DNA from: Massilia arenae
GTDB lineage: Bacteria > Pseudomonadota > Gammaproteobacteria > Burkholderiales > Burkholderiaceae_D
Direction: 5' to 3'
Assembly: GCF_008014745.1 (NCBI RefSeq)
Contig: NZ_VPFD01000011.1
Span: 359 to 64,358, forward strand
DNA: 64,000 bases
Below the pieces are notes generated by a model, which did not search any database, was not told where the DNA came from, and saw nothing but the letters and a program-made list of their open reading frames with translations. Positions 9,558 to 20,759 of the stretch are shown here, piece after piece (position 1 is the stretch's first letter; the number at the start of each line of letters is the position of its first letter). Both the position numbers and the translations under genes were made by a program.

Positions 9558-10679
9558 ATGAAACCTGTCGTCATCAGCGGCACCGGCCTGTTCACCCCAC
9601 CGCACTCCATCTCGAACGACGAGCTGGTGGCAGCCTTCAACGCCTATGTCGAACTGCACAACCAGGAGCATGCCGCGCAAATCGCGGCGGGCGAAGTGAC
9701 GGCGCTGGAACCGTCGAGCAGCGCCTTCATCGAAAAAGCGTCGGGCATCAAGTCGCGCTACGTGATGGAAAAGAGCGGCATCCTGGACCCGGGCCACATG
9801 ACGGCGCGCATCCCGGAACGGGCCGACGACGAGATCTCGGTGCAGGCCGAGATGTGCGTGGCCGCCGCGCGCGACGCGTTGACGCGCGCCGGCAAGGCGC
9901 CGCAGGACATCGACATGGTGCTGGTCGCCTGCAGCAATATGCAGCGCGCCTATCCGGCGATGGCGGTCGAGGTGCAAGAAGCGCTGGGCATCGACGGCTT
10001 CGGCTTCGACATGAACGTGGCCTGCTCCTCGGCCACCTTCGGCATCGCCACCGCGGTCGACGCGGTGCGCAACGGCCGCGCACGCGCGGTGCTGGTGCTG
10101 AACCCGGAAATCACCAGCGGCCACCTGAACTTCCGCGACCGTGACAGCCATTTCATCTTCGGCGACGCCTGCACCGCGCTCGTGATCGAGGCCGCGGAGA
10201 CGGCAAGCGGCGCGCACCAGTGGGAAATCCTCGACAGCCGCCTCAAGACCAGCTTCTCGAACAATATCCGCAACAACTTCGGCTTCATGAACCGCTTCGA
10301 CGAAGCCGGCATCGGCCAGCCGGATAAACTGTTCCGCCAGCAGGGCCGCAAGGTGTTCAAGGAAGTCTGCCCGATGGCGGCGGCCACCATCGCCGACACG
10401 CTCACGGCAGCCGGCCTGGAAACGAAGGACGTCGCGCGCTACTGGCTGCACCAGGCCAACCTGAACATGAACCTGCTGATCGTGCGCACCCTGCTGGGCC
10501 GCGACGCCGAGCCAGGCGAGGCGCCGGTGATCCTGGACAGCTATGCCAATACCTCGTCGGCCGGCTCGATCATCGCCTTCCACAAATACCAGGATGACCT
10601 GCCGGCGGGCGCCAATGGCGTGATCTGCTCGTTCGGCGCCGGTTACTCGATCGGTTGCGTGGTGGTGCGCAAAAAGTAA
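9558..10679 (+). CDS. beta-ketoacyl-ACP synthase III-like enzyme (FabH family)
   Basis: 373 residues. The thiolase-fold catalytic triad is clear: Cys156 in VACSSAT, His298 in LHQANLN and Asn331 in YANTSSAGS. It is longer than E. coli FabH (about 317) because of an insertion in the N-terminal half that includes the [14 protein letters not shown] segment. That length and those sequences are typical of the FabH-like enzymes of beta- and gammaproteobacteria that condense medium-chain acyl-CoA from beta-oxidation with malonyl-ACP. That specificity is inferred. The convergent neighbour is a beta-oxidation reductase, which fits. Start chosen at the ATG 9558 rather than the upstream in-frame codon at 9516 because the fold begins [10 protein letters not shown]. 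Confidence 0.88.
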   Translation: MKPVVISGTGLFTPPHSISNDELVAAFNAYVELHNQEHAAQIAAGEVTALEPSSSAFIEKASGIKSRYVMEKSGILDPGHMTARIPERADDEISVQAEMCVAAARDALTRAGKAPQDIDMVLVACSNMQRAYPAMAVEVQEALGIDGFGFDMNVACSSATFGIATAVDAVRNGRARAVLVLNPEITSGHLNFRDRDSHFIFGDACTALVIEAAETASGAHQWEILDSRLKTSFSNNIRNNFGFMNRFDEAGIGQPDKLFRQQGRKVFKEVCPMAAATIADTLTAAGLETKDVARYWLHQANLNMNLLIVRTLLGRDAEPGEAPVILDSYANTSSAGSIIAFHKYQDDLPAGANGVICSFGAGYSIGCVVVRKK

Positions 10680-10687
10680 CCCACATC

Positions 10688-12765
<2,078 letters not shown>

Positions 12766-12798
12766 CTAAACGACTGAATCAGGGGACGCGCTGCGGCA

Positions 12799-13254
12799 TC
12801 AAGCCAGGTGGCTTTCGCGGTCGCGCAGTTCGGCGAAGCTTTCGATGCTGCCGATGCTGACCACCACCGGGTTCAGGCTGGCGCCGGGCGACATCGGACG
12901 CCAGGCGAACTGCCATTCCTTTTCGCGCGCCTGGCCCAGGCTCTTGGTAAAGGCCGCGCCCAGCGGCGAACGGTTGCCGTACTCGATGGCGCCGTCGATG
13001 CCGGCCCAGTTGGGCAGCATACGCTGCACGGCGCGGTGCAGGCGTTCGCCAAATTCTTCGGTATTGTGGATCACCAGGCAGGCGTCGCTCGGCGTGATGA
13101 TGTCGAACAGGCGCTTGTCCCAGACGGTGGAAAACGCGACGTGCAGGAAGCCGCCATTGGGCTCGAGGCGGAACTGGCCGGTCTTGAGCGCGTTTTCGAG
13201 TTCGGTGCGCAGCGCGTAGCGGTGCAGGGTCGGAGGGCGTTGGTAGTCGTGCAT
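12799..13254 (-). CDS. conserved hypothetical cytosolic protein
   Basis: 151 residues from the ATG at 13254, with AAGAAAG seven bases upstream. The frame is open further upstream but overlaps the next gene in an unrelated frame. No signal peptide, membrane segment or known motif. The sequence is mixed alpha/beta with a Trp-rich patch near residues 104-116 (EWQFAWRP). It follows the DUF2721 gene by 20 bases on the same strand, so they are probably co-transcribed. Function unknown. Confidence 0.7.
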   Translation of the reverse strand: MHDYQRPPTLHRYALRTELENALKTGQFRLEPNGGFLHVAFSTVWDKRLFDIITPSDACLVIHNTEEFGERLHRAVQRMLPNWAGIDGAIEYGNRSPLGAAFTKSLGQAREKEWQFAWRPMSPGASLNPVVVSIGSIESFAELRDRESHLA

Positions 13255-13274
13255 GGGATTCTTTCTTACCGCAT

Positions 13275-13757
13275 TCAAGGCTGGGTGGTCGGCGATGGTG
13301 GCGGCGGCGGTGGCGATTGCAGCATCATGATGGCCTGGTGCTGCATGCGCATGAACTTCGATGCGATGAAGATCTCGCGCAAAAAATAGACGAAACTGCT
13401 GATCAGGGCGATCATCGCGAACACGAAGCAGGCGGCGATGTACTGGTCGAGCGGAATGCCGGTGGTATCGCCCGCGAACAGCATCGCGATGACCACGCAC
13501 ACCAGCAGGCCGCAGGCGGTGCTGGAGGCGATCGCGAAGTTGATCAGGTGCGAGCGCTGGTAGAGCAGTTCGAGTTCGCTGGAGAACTCGGCGTTGGGGC
13601 TGACCTTGAGCCGGTCCTCGAGCACGCGCGTGCGGTCGATGATGCGCGCCAGCCGGTTGGTCAGCACGGTCAGCTTGGTGGCCACGCCGGTGAGCAGGAA
13701 AACCGGCGCGATCGCCAGCTGGATGACATGGCCGATGTCGCTGATCTGGATATTCAT
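13275..13757 (-). CDS. DUF2721 family membrane protein
   Basis: 160 residues from the ATG at 13757. Three hydrophobic segments lie at about 9-30, 75-95 and 105-127. A charged helical loop between the first and second (about 31-70) contains the NRLARIIDR motif typical of DUF2721. The tail ends in a run of prolines (about residues 147-156). The family is widespread and small, with no established function. It heads a likely two-gene unit with the hypothetical gene downstream. Confidence 0.85.
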   Translation of the reverse strand: MNIQISDIGHVIQLAIAPVFLLTGVATKLTVLTNRLARIIDRTRVLEDRLKVSPNAEFSSELELLYQRSHLINFAIASSTACGLLVCVVIAMLFAGDTTGIPLDQYIAACFVFAMIALISSFVYFLREIFIASKFMRMQHQAIMMLQSPPPPPPSPTTQP

Positions 13758-13792
13758 AAGAACACGTTTCGAATTGTTGTGATGTGCCTGGT

Positions 13793-13825
13793 GCGTAGGG
13801 TGGACGGGTTCCCCGTCCACGCGTT
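13793..13825. repeat. REP-like imperfect palindrome
   Basis: GTGGACGGG (13800-13808) and CCCGTCCAC (13812-13820) form a perfect 9-bp stem with a TTC loop, preceded by GTAGG and followed by GCGTT. Short GTAGGGTGGACGG...CCGTCCACGC palindromes are dispersed in many Oxalobacteraceae genomes and are the kind of element RAYT transposases act on; a RAYT gene lies at 45842-46387. I found only this copy in the window. Confidence 0.5.
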
Positions 13826-13868
13826 CAACCGCATAAGCGTAGTGTAGCAGCCGTCAGCACCATAACCC

Positions 13869-14825
13869 TCATTCGAAACGGCCGAGGCGCTTGAACTGCT
13901 CGGTCGCCGCCACCAGCGCGCGCGCGATCCCCGCCTCCAGCGCGCCATGGCCGGCGTCGGCGATCATCTCCAGCTTCGATCCCGGCCACGCCGTGTGCAG
14001 GCGCCAGGCCGACAGCGGCGGGCAGATCACGTCGTAGCGGCCCTGCACGATCACCGCCGGCAGGTGGGCGATGCGTCCCAGGTCGCGCAGCAGCTGGTCT
14101 TCTTCCAGGAAGGCGCCGTTGAGCATGTAGTGCGATTCGAGCCGGCCCACGCCCAGGTCGAGCGTATCGTTCGCCACTTCCTCGGGCTGCGGCAGCAGGA
14201 AGACGCGCCGGCCCTCGAAACGGCTCCAGGCGCGCGCGGCCGGCCAGTAGACGTCCGGATCGTGGCACAGCAGGCGGCGTGCGTAGGCCTTGAGCAGGTC
14301 GTGCCGTTCTTCCTGCGGAATCGGGGCCACGAATTGTTCGTACAGCTCGGGATAGAACCAGCGCACCTCGTTGATGAACCAGTCCACCTCGGCCTGGGTG
14401 CACAGGAAGATCCCGCGCAGCACGAAGCCCAGGCAGCACTCGGGATGGGCCTGGCCATAGGCCAGCGCCAGGGTCGAGCCCCAGGAACCGCCGAACACCA
14501 GCCACTGTTTGACGCCGAACAGCGCGCGCAGGCGCTCGATGTCCTCGATCAGGAGCTGGGTCGTGTTGTTGCGCCACTCGCCCAGCGGCGTCGACTTGCC
14601 GGCGCCGCGCTGGTCGAACAGGATCACGCGGTAGGCGCGCGGGTCGAAGAAGCGGCGGTGCTGGGGCGACAGGCCGGCGCCGGGGCCGCCGTGCAGGAAC
14701 AGTACCGGGATGCCGTCCGGATTGCCCACTTCTTCCCAGTAGATCGTGTGCGTTTCGTCGACCGCCAGCATGCCGTGGCGGATGGGCTGGATCGGCGGGA
14801 ACAGCGACGGCGGCGTGACGGGCAT
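13869..14825 (-). CDS. pip: proline iminopeptidase (alpha/beta-hydrolase, S33)
   Basis: 318 residues, the usual length. The HGGPGAG oxyanion motif is at 45-51. The nucleophile Ser114 is in GGSWG, the acid Asp265 in GRYDVICP and His293 in DAGHGA. DQRGAGKS (71-78) is diagnostic for this family. It removes N-terminal proline from peptides in the cytoplasm, and complements the aminopeptidase P at 51887-53704, which cleaves before proline. A single gene with its own promoter region of 57 bases shared with the next gene. Confidence 0.95.
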   Translation of the reverse strand: MPVTPPSLFPPIQPIRHGMLAVDETHTIYWEEVGNPDGIPVLFLHGGPGAGLSPQHRRFFDPRAYRVILFDQRGAGKSTPLGEWRNNTTQLLIEDIERLRALFGVKQWLVFGGSWGSTLALAYGQAHPECCLGFVLRGIFLCTQAEVDWFINEVRWFYPELYEQFVAPIPQEERHDLLKAYARRLLCHDPDVYWPAARAWSRFEGRRVFLLPQPEEVANDTLDLGVGRLESHYMLNGAFLEEDQLLRDLGRIAHLPAVIVQGRYDVICPPLSAWRLHTAWPGSKLEMIADAGHGALEAGIARALVAATEQFKRLGRFE

Positions 14826-14882
14826 GGCGGCTCTTGTTGGCAGTGATTCAAGAAGCCGATTGTAGCGTACCGACAGCTGCTT

Positions 14883-16214
14883 TTAGAAGAAGGTATTGAG
14901 CGCGTAGCGCACCGTGTAGGCGTCGTCCACGGCCAGCAGCAGCGGCCACTTGTCGAAGGTGGTGCACGGATGCGAGATGCCACAGCCGACCAGGTCGCCG
15001 ACCGCCAGGCCCTCACACAAAGGGTCGCCGTCCGGCAACCTCAGGTAGGCGTGCTGGTCGTTCATCTTGAAGATCGTACAGCCGGGCGGCAGCGCGGCCG
15101 GCGCGGTATCGCCATCCGCAGCGCCGTCGGGGCGCGCCGTGTAGAGCGGGATCGGCAGGTCGGCATCGTAGGAAGCGTCGCGCTTGCCCATGGTGAGGAT
15201 GGCCAGGGTTGGCTCGGGACGCGACTGGACCATGCTCCAGACTTCGAGCGCCGGCCGTAACCCTTCCTGCAAGCCTTCCCTCACATTCAGCTCGTCGATA
15301 TGACGGCGGTACATGCCATGGTCGCTCGTCAGGTAGCAGCCGCTGCGCAGGATGGGGCGCAGCGGACGCGACAGGCCGTCCACGCCCTGGAAGCCGCGCG
15401 CCACCAGGTCGAAATAGGATGAGCCGCCGGCCGAGACCAGGATCTCGGGCGTGGCGAACAGGCCCTCGCCATCGGCGCCGCGCACGAGGTCGACGAGTCC
15501 AGCCAGGAAATCGTCGACCTGGCGCAGGTCGGCGGCGCGGTCGTCGCTGACGAGCAGGCCTTCGTAACCCTCGAAGCCGGCCAGCGCCAGGCCGTCGGCC
15601 GCTGCGATGGCGCGCGCCACCTCCATCGCTTCCTGCGGCGTGCGGCAGCCGGCGCGCTTGCCGGCCAGGCCCAGCTCGACCAGCACCAAGAGCGGACGCG
15701 CCAGCCTGTGCGCGGCGACCGCCTGCGCCAGGCGCGCCACGCCGGCCTGCGAATCGGCCAGCACGATGCACTCGAAATCCGGATCGCCATGCAGCAGGGC
15801 CAGCACGGCCTCGATGTCGCTGCGCGCCACCAGCTGGTTGGCCAGCAGCACGCGGCGCACGCCGAAGCGGTGCGCCACCTGGACCTGGATCGCGGTGGCG
15901 AGGGTGATGCCCCAGGCGCCATTGGCCAGTTGCGCGCCGAATAGCTGCGGGCTCATCGTGGTCTTTCCGTGCGGCGCCAGTGTGACGCCGTGGCGCTCGC
16001 AAAAATCGCGCATCCAGGCCAGGTTGTGGCGCAGGCTCGATTCCTTGAGCACGGCGACCGGGTAGCTGGTATCGCCGCGCAATACGTTCCAGCCCTGCAC
16101 GCCGATCGCGCCCTGGCGCAGCGGTTCGCGCAGCGGCAAGCCCTTGGCGCCGGGGAGCAGCAACTGTTCGTCGAGGCTGGACAGGGCGAGGCCGCCGTGG
16201 GGCAAGGTGTGCAT
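14883..16214 (-). CDS. PLP-dependent amino acid deaminase/aldolase of the D-threonine aldolase/D-serine dehydratase fold
   Basis: 443 residues from the ATG at 16214, which has GGAG at ideal spacing; an in-frame TTG lies six codons upstream. The alanine-racemase-type barrel carries the PLP lysine Lys84 in APHGKTTMSP. The C-terminal barrel has His415 and Cys417 in SHPCTTF, matching the His-x-Cys zinc pair of eukaryotic-type D-serine dehydratases and metal-dependent D-threonine aldolases. It probably deaminates or cleaves a D-hydroxy amino acid. Database entries call relatives amino acid deaminase. Substrate not determined from sequence. Confidence 0.85.
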   Translation of the reverse strand: MHTLPHGGLALSSLDEQLLLPGAKGLPLREPLRQGAIGVQGWNVLRGDTSYPVAVLKESSLRHNLAWMRDFCERHGVTLAPHGKTTMSPQLFGAQLANGAWGITLATAIQVQVAHRFGVRRVLLANQLVARSDIEAVLALLHGDPDFECIVLADSQAGVARLAQAVAAHRLARPLLVLVELGLAGKRAGCRTPQEAMEVARAIAAADGLALAGFEGYEGLLVSDDRAADLRQVDDFLAGLVDLVRGADGEGLFATPEILVSAGGSSYFDLVARGFQGVDGLSRPLRPILRSGCYLTSDHGMYRRHIDELNVREGLQEGLRPALEVWSMVQSRPEPTLAILTMGKRDASYDADLPIPLYTARPDGAADGDTAPAALPPGCTIFKMNDQHAYLRLPDGDPLCEGLAVGDLVGCGISHPCTTFDKWPLLLAVDDAYTVRYALNTFF

Positions 16215-16255
16215 GATCGGCTCCGATAGCAAGGTGGTCGTCTATTGTAATCGGC

Positions 16256-16284
16256 GTAAAAAAAGCACCGCCGCAGCGGTGCTT
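16256..16284 (-). terminator. intrinsic terminator of the phaA-phaB operon
   Basis: On the minus strand AAGCACCGC / GCGGTGCTT (16276-16284 and 16263-16271) form a 9-bp stem with a 4-base loop, followed by a T-run (16264-16256). It lies 20 bases after the phaB stop. Confidence 0.9.
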
Positions 16285-16303
16285 CGTGGTTCGTCCCGAA
16301 GGA

Positions 16304-17044
16304 TCAGGACATATGCTGCCCGCCATTGATGGCGATATTGGCGCCGGTAACGAATGCTGCCTCGTCCGACGACAGGTAAGCGACCAGGCCCGCGACTTCT
16401 TCGGGCTTGCCCAGGCGGCCCATCGGGATTTGCGGAATGATCTTGGTTTCCAGCACTTCGCTCGGGATGTCCATCACCATCTTGGTGCCGATATAGCCGG
16501 GCGAGATGGTGTTGACGGTCACGCCCTTGCGCGCCACTTCCAGCGCCAGCGCCTTGGTGAAGCCGTGCATGCCGGCCTTGGCCGCCGAGTAGTTGGTCTG
16601 GCCGAAGGCGCCCTTCTGGCCGTTCACCGACGAAATATTGATGATGCGGCCCCAGCCGCGCTCGACCATGCCGTCGCAGACCGGCTTGGTCATATTGAAC
16701 ACGGAATCGAGGTTGGTCTTGATCACGGCGTCCCAGTTGACCTTGTCCATCTTTTTGAAAGTCATGTCGCGGGTGATGCCGGCGTTATTGACCAGCACGT
16801 CGATCGGGCCGACGTCGGCGATCACCTGGCGCACGCATTCCTGGGCCGCGTCGTAGTCGGCCACGTCGCAGGCATAGGCCTTGAAGTCATAGCCCTGCTC
16901 CTTCATGGCGCCGAGCCAGGAGTCGACCTTGGTATTGCCTGGCGAAAAAGTGGTGACGACCTGATATCCCAATGCGGCCAGCTTGATGCACACCGCTTCG
17001 CCCAGGCCGCCCATGCCGCCGGTTACTAATGCTACTCGAGCCAT
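16304..17044 (-). CDS. phaB: acetoacetyl-CoA reductase (NADPH)
   Basis: 246 residues, a short-chain dehydrogenase. The cofactor motif is TGGMGGLG (8-15), the structural motif is NNAG (86-89), and the catalytic residues are Ser139, Tyr152 and Lys156 with Asn111. The segment ISSVNGQKGAFGQTNYSAAK is that of PhaB rather than FabG. It reduces acetoacetyl-CoA to (R)-3-hydroxybutyryl-CoA, the PHA monomer. It follows phaA by 89 bases on the same strand and ends at a strong terminator. The PHA synthase gene phaC, often next door, is not in the window. Confidence 0.95.
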   Translation of the reverse strand: MARVALVTGGMGGLGEAVCIKLAALGYQVVTTFSPGNTKVDSWLGAMKEQGYDFKAYACDVADYDAAQECVRQVIADVGPIDVLVNNAGITRDMTFKKMDKVNWDAVIKTNLDSVFNMTKPVCDGMVERGWGRIINISSVNGQKGAFGQTNYSAAKAGMHGFTKALALEVARKGVTVNTISPGYIGTKMVMDIPSEVLETKIIPQIPMGRLGKPEEVAGLVAYLSSDEAAFVTGANIAINGGQHMS

Positions 17045-17088
17045 TGTCTTCTCCAGTTTTATTGTGTCACTTCATACCGCTTGAAACC

Positions 17089-17112
17089 GACGGTCCCGCC
17101 AGGCGGGCCGTC
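17089..17112 (-). repeat. hairpin between phaA and phaB
   Basis: GACGGTCCCGCC (17089-17100) pairs with GGCGGGCCGTC (17102-17112), leaving one bulged T and a one-base hinge. No T-run follows on the minus strand. Such intercistronic hairpins can act as partial terminators or protect the upstream message; here it would affect the phaA:phaB ratio. Confidence 0.45.
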
Positions 17113-17133
17113 GCTACCGTCATCAGGCTGTCG

Positions 17134-18312
17134 TCAGTCGCGCTCGACCGCCAGCGCCACGCCCATGCCGCCGCCGATGCACAGGCTCGCCAGGCCACGC
17201 TTGGCGTCACGGCGGATCATTTCGTGCAGCAGGGTGACCAGCACGCGGGCGCCGGAAGCGCCGATCGGGTGGCCCAGGGCGATCGCGCCGCCATTGACGT
17301 TGATCTTGGACGTATCCCAGCCCATCTGCTTGTTGACGGCGATGGCCTGGGCGGCGAAGGCTTCGTTGATTTCCATCAGGTCGACGTTTTCATGGGTCCA
17401 GCCGGCTTTCTTGAGGCACAGCTGCGAGGCCGACACCGGGCCCATGCCCATGATCGCCGGGTCGAGGCCGGACGACGAATAGGCCTTGATGCGCGCCAGC
17501 GGGGTCAGGCCCAGCTCTTTCGCTTTCGAGGCGCTCATCATGATCACGGCGGCGGCGCCGTCGTTCAGGCCGGAAGCGTTGCCGGCGGTGACCGAACCTT
17601 CTTTGTTGAACGCCGGACGCAGGCCGGCCAGCGCCTCGAGCGTGCTGCCCGCTTTGGGATATTCATCGGTGTCGAAGACGGTCGTGCCCTTCTTGGTCAC
17701 GATCTCGACCGGGATGATTTCGTCCTTGAACTTGCCTTCTTTTTGAGCAGCTTCGGCCTTCAGCTGCGATTGCAGCGCGAATTCGTCCTGCTCGGCGCGC
17801 GAAATCTCGTATTTCTTGGCGACGTTCTCGGCGGTGACGCCCATGTGGTACTGGTTGTAGACGTCCCACAGGCCGTCGACGATCATGGTGTCGGTGAGCT
17901 TGGCGTCGCCCATGCGGAAGCCGTCGCGCGAGCCGGCCAGCACGTGCGGCGAGGCGCTCATGTTCTCTTGCCCGCCGGCGATGACGATCTGGGCGTCGCC
18001 GCAGCGGATCGCCTGGGTCGCCAGGTGGGTGGCCTTGAGGCCGCTGCCGCAGACCTTGTTGATGGTGTAGCCGGGCACCATGTCCGGCAGGCCGGCCTTG
18101 ATGACGGCCTGGCGCGCCGGGTTCTGGCCCACGCCGGCGGTGAGCACCTGGCCCATGATGACTTCGCTGACGGTTTCGGGGGCGATGCCGGTCTTGGCCA
18201 GCAGGTGCTTGATCACTTGCGCGCCGAGCTCGGCGGCCGGAATCTTGGCGAGGGTACCGCCGAATTTGCCGACGGCCGTACGACCGGCGGCGACGATGAC
18301 TACGTCTTCCAT
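17134..18312 (-). CDS. phaA: acetyl-CoA C-acetyltransferase (beta-ketothiolase)
   Basis: 392 residues from the ATG at 18312, with GGAG eight bases upstream; the longer open frame is rejected. Cys88 (KVCGSG) is the acyl-binding nucleophile, and His348 ([10 protein letters not shown]) and Cys378 (LCIGGGMG) complete the active site. These positions agree within one residue with Ralstonia PhaA. The enzyme condenses two acetyl-CoA to acetoacetyl-CoA for the phaB product. First gene of a phaA-phaB unit. Confidence 0.95.
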   Translation of the reverse strand: MEDVVIVAAGRTAVGKFGGTLAKIPAAELGAQVIKHLLAKTGIAPETVSEVIMGQVLTAGVGQNPARQAVIKAGLPDMVPGYTINKVCGSGLKATHLATQAIRCGDAQIVIAGGQENMSASPHVLAGSRDGFRMGDAKLTDTMIVDGLWDVYNQYHMGVTAENVAKKYEISRAEQDEFALQSQLKAEAAQKEGKFKDEIIPVEIVTKKGTTVFDTDEYPKAGSTLEALAGLRPAFNKEGSVTAGNASGLNDGAAAVIMMSASKAKELGLTPLARIKAYSSSGLDPAIMGMGPVSASQLCLKKAGWTHENVDLMEINEAFAAQAIAVNKQMGWDTSKINVNGGAIALGHPIGASGARVLVTLLHEMIRRDAKRGLASLCIGGGMGVALAVERD

Positions 18313-18644
18313 GTTCAATCTCCGTTCAGCCGGCCGTGGCCGGCAACATACAGAATTCCCTCGGACTCGGCGCGCCATTCTGCGATGGCGGGCTTTGTGC
18401 ATGGGATCGATAAAAACCTCAAGTTACGGAATGAGGAGCCCATGCTGCTGTTAAAGCATCAGCAATCTTAGCAGTTTATTCATCAAAAACAACACGCCAA
18501 TCGTGCGTGTTTGATCTAGCGCATGACTTAATTTTTGGTTGCTGACAAACGTTCAATTTCTGTTAGGAATGATGCGTGCGCTTCTGTCCCTTTCTACAAT
18601 TTTCACAGTAGAATGCACAAGCGCAACGCCAACTACACCGCTTT
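18313..18644. other. divergent promoter region between phaA and minC
   Basis: 332 bases without a gene. The right half is AT-rich and must hold the minC promoter; TTGCTG (18539-18544) and TTAGGA (18563-18568) are 18 bases apart and are only a weak candidate. No operator or riboswitch was recognised. Confidence 0.5.
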
Positions 18645-19451
18645 ATGCCTAAAACCACGCTTCCCATCGAAATCAAGATTTCCACGGTCGTTGCCATTTC
18701 CACGATCCTGCACTCGGCCGACCCGGAAGCCATCGACTCCGCGCTGGAGCAGATGACCGGGGGCGTATCGGACTTCTTCGAGGACGAGTTCGCGGTGATC
18801 GACGTGGCCGCGATCGCGCCCGAAGCGCCGGGACTCGACTGGGCGGCGCTGGTGTCCCTGCTCAAGAAATACCGCCTGAACGCGGTCGCCGTGCGCGGCG
18901 CCAGCCCGCCGATGGTGGAAGCGATCCGGGCCCAGGGCCTGGCGCTGGACGACGGCTCGAGCGGCGTGCGCGCCGGCGGCCATGCGGCCCCGCCACCGGC
19001 CCCTGCCGCGCCCGAATCGGCGCCGCCCGCGGCTCCGGCAGTACCGGCGCCCGCGCCGACACCGGCCCCGGAAGCGGTCGCTGCCTCCGCCCCGGCTCCG
19101 GCCGTCGTGCCGATGATTATCGACACCCCGGTGCGCGCCGGCCAGCGCATCTATGCGCGCGGCACCGACCTGATCGTCACCGCGGTGGTCAACAATGGCG
19201 CCGAATTGATCGCCGACGGCAGCATCCACGTGTATGCGCCGCTCAATGGCCGCGCACTGGCGGGCGCCTCCGGCAATCCGGACGCGCGCATCTTCGCGCT
19301 GTCGATGCAGCCTGAGCTGGTCTCGATCGCCGGTGTGTACCGCACGTTCGACGAAGGTTTTCCATCCGACCTGTCGCGCCAGCCAACGCAGATCCGGCTG
19401 GTGGGTGACCGGATCGACATCCAATCGCTGGCTCCGGCACCCCGCGCCTGA
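18645..19451 (+). CDS. minC: septum site-determining protein MinC
   Basis: 268 residues. The N-terminal FtsZ-inhibiting domain spans about 1-105 (IEIKISTVVAIS ...). The C-terminal beta-helix domain spans about 160-262 (VRAGQRIYARGTDLIV ... GSIHVYAPLNGRALAG), which binds MinD and makes MinC dimerise. Between them lies an unusually long low-complexity linker of Ala and Pro, about residues 111-155. With MinD it blocks FtsZ rings at the cell poles. First gene of minCDE; 36 bases separate it from minD. Confidence 0.95.
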   Translation: MPKTTLPIEIKISTVVAISTILHSADPEAIDSALEQMTGGVSDFFEDEFAVIDVAAIAPEAPGLDWAALVSLLKKYRLNAVAVRGASPPMVEAIRAQGLALDDGSSGVRAGGHAAPPPAPAAPESAPPAAPAVPAPAPTPAPEAVAASAPAPAVVPMIIDTPVRAGQRIYARGTDLIVTAVVNNGAELIADGSIHVYAPLNGRALAGASGNPDARIFALSMQPELVSIAGVYRTFDEGFPSDLSRQPTQIRLVGDRIDIQSLAPAPRA

Positions 19452-19487
19452 TCCCCGAACTGAACAGATACTGTAAAGGACTTTTTT

Positions 19488-20303
19488 GTGGCAAGAATTA
19501 TTGTTGTGACGTCCGGCAAGGGCGGTGTGGGCAAAACGACCTCGAGCGCCAGCTTCTCCACCGGCCTGGCGATGCGCGGCCACAAGACGGCGGTGATCGA
19601 CTTCGACGTCGGCCTGCGTAACCTCGACCTGATCATGGGCTGCGAACGCCGCGTGGTCTACGACCTGATCAACGTCGTCAACGGCGAAGCGACCCTGAAC
19701 CAGGCGCTGATCAAGGACAAGCACTGCGACAACCTGTTCATCCTGCCGGCTTCGCAGACGCGCGACAAGGACGCCCTGTCCGAAGAAGGCGTGGAACGCG
19801 TACTCAACGACCTGGTCAAGATGGACTTCGAGTTCATCATCTGCGATTCGCCGGCCGGCATCGAGCACGGCGCGCTGATGGCGCTGACCTTCGCCGACGA
19901 GGCGATCGTGGTCACCAATCCGGAAGTCTCGTCGGTGCGCGACTCGGACCGCATCCTGGGCATCCTGCAGGCCAAGTCGCGCCGCGCCCAGAGCGGCAGC
20001 GAGCCGGTCAAGGAACACCTGCTCATCACCCGCTACTCGCCGAAGCGCGTCGAAGCCGATGAGATGCTGTCTTACCAGGACGTGCAGGAAATCCTGCGCA
20101 TCCCGCTGATCGGCATCATTCCGGAATCGGAATCGGTGCTGCACGCCTCGAACCAGGGCAACCCGGCGATCCATTTCAAGGGCACCGATGTGGCCGATGC
20201 CTACGAGGACGTCGTCGCGCGCTTCCTGGGCGAAGAGCGCCCGCTGCGCTTTACCAACTACGAAAAGCCGGGCATCTTCCAGCGCATTTTCGGAGCCAAG
20301 TGA
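19488..20303 (+). CDS. minD: septum site-determining ATPase MinD
   Basis: 271 residues from a GTG with AAAGGA upstream. The deviant Walker A motif is KGGVGKTT (about 11-18). The C-terminal amphipathic membrane-targeting helix is visible ([10 protein letters not shown]). MinD dimerises on the inner membrane with ATP, recruits MinC, and is released by MinE. The gene overlaps nothing and minE starts two bases after its stop codon, indicating tight co-translation. Confidence 0.97.
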   Translation: MARIIVVTSGKGGVGKTTSSASFSTGLAMRGHKTAVIDFDVGLRNLDLIMGCERRVVYDLINVVNGEATLNQALIKDKHCDNLFILPASQTRDKDALSEEGVERVLNDLVKMDFEFIICDSPAGIEHGALMALTFADEAIVVTNPEVSSVRDSDRILGILQAKSRRAQSGSEPVKEHLLITRYSPKRVEADEMLSYQDVQEILRIPLIGIIPESESVLHASNQGNPAIHFKGTDVADAYEDVVARFLGEERPLRFTNYEKPGIFQRIFGAK

Positions 20304-20304
20304 T

Positions 20305-20556
20305 ATGGCATTGCTTTCATTCCTCTTCCCTGAAAAAAAGAAGAGCGCGACAGCCGCCAAGGAACGCCTGCAGATCATCATCGCACGCGAACGGACCAAC
20401 CGCGCCGGTCCGGATTTCCTTCCGGCCCTGCACCAGGAGCTGATCGCGGTGATCTCGAAGTACGTCAAGGTCAATCCCGACGACATCAAGGTCTCGCTCG
20501 ACCGCCAGGGCAACCTGGAAGTGCTGGACGTGAACGTGGTGCTGCCGGATACCTGA
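20305..20556 (+). CDS. minE: cell division topological specificity factor MinE
   Basis: 83 residues, normal length. The N-terminal amphipathic membrane-binding helix is MALLSFLF. The MinD-binding segment spans about 13-30 ([15 protein letters not shown]) and the dimerisation domain follows. It stimulates MinD ATPase and drives pole-to-pole oscillation. Last gene of minCDE, followed by an intrinsic terminator. Confidence 0.97.
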   Translation: MALLSFLFPEKKKSATAAKERLQIIIARERTNRAGPDFLPALHQELIAVISKYVKVNPDDIKVSLDRQGNLEVLDVNVVLPDT

Positions 20557-20579
20557 CCTGCGCCGCCCTTCGCCCGACG

Positions 20580-20608
20580 ATGCCCGCCGCGTGCGGGCAT
20601 TTTCTTTT
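20580..20608 (+). terminator. intrinsic terminator of minCDE
   Basis: ATGCCCGC (20580-20587) and GCGGGCAT (20593-20600) form an 8-bp stem, with T-rich sequence at 20600-20608. It lies 24 bases after the minE stop. Confidence 0.85.
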
Positions 20609-20759
20609 GTGGCAAGCATCTCTTGAGTGAGACGATCGGGCAATTATTAGTCGAGTCCGAGCATTCAAAGTATCGATGGCCCTGCCTATACTGGGTTCAT
20701 GGCTGCAACACATCGGACAGCCAGCCAAACCCAACGAACTTTCGACAAGGAGCTTCACC

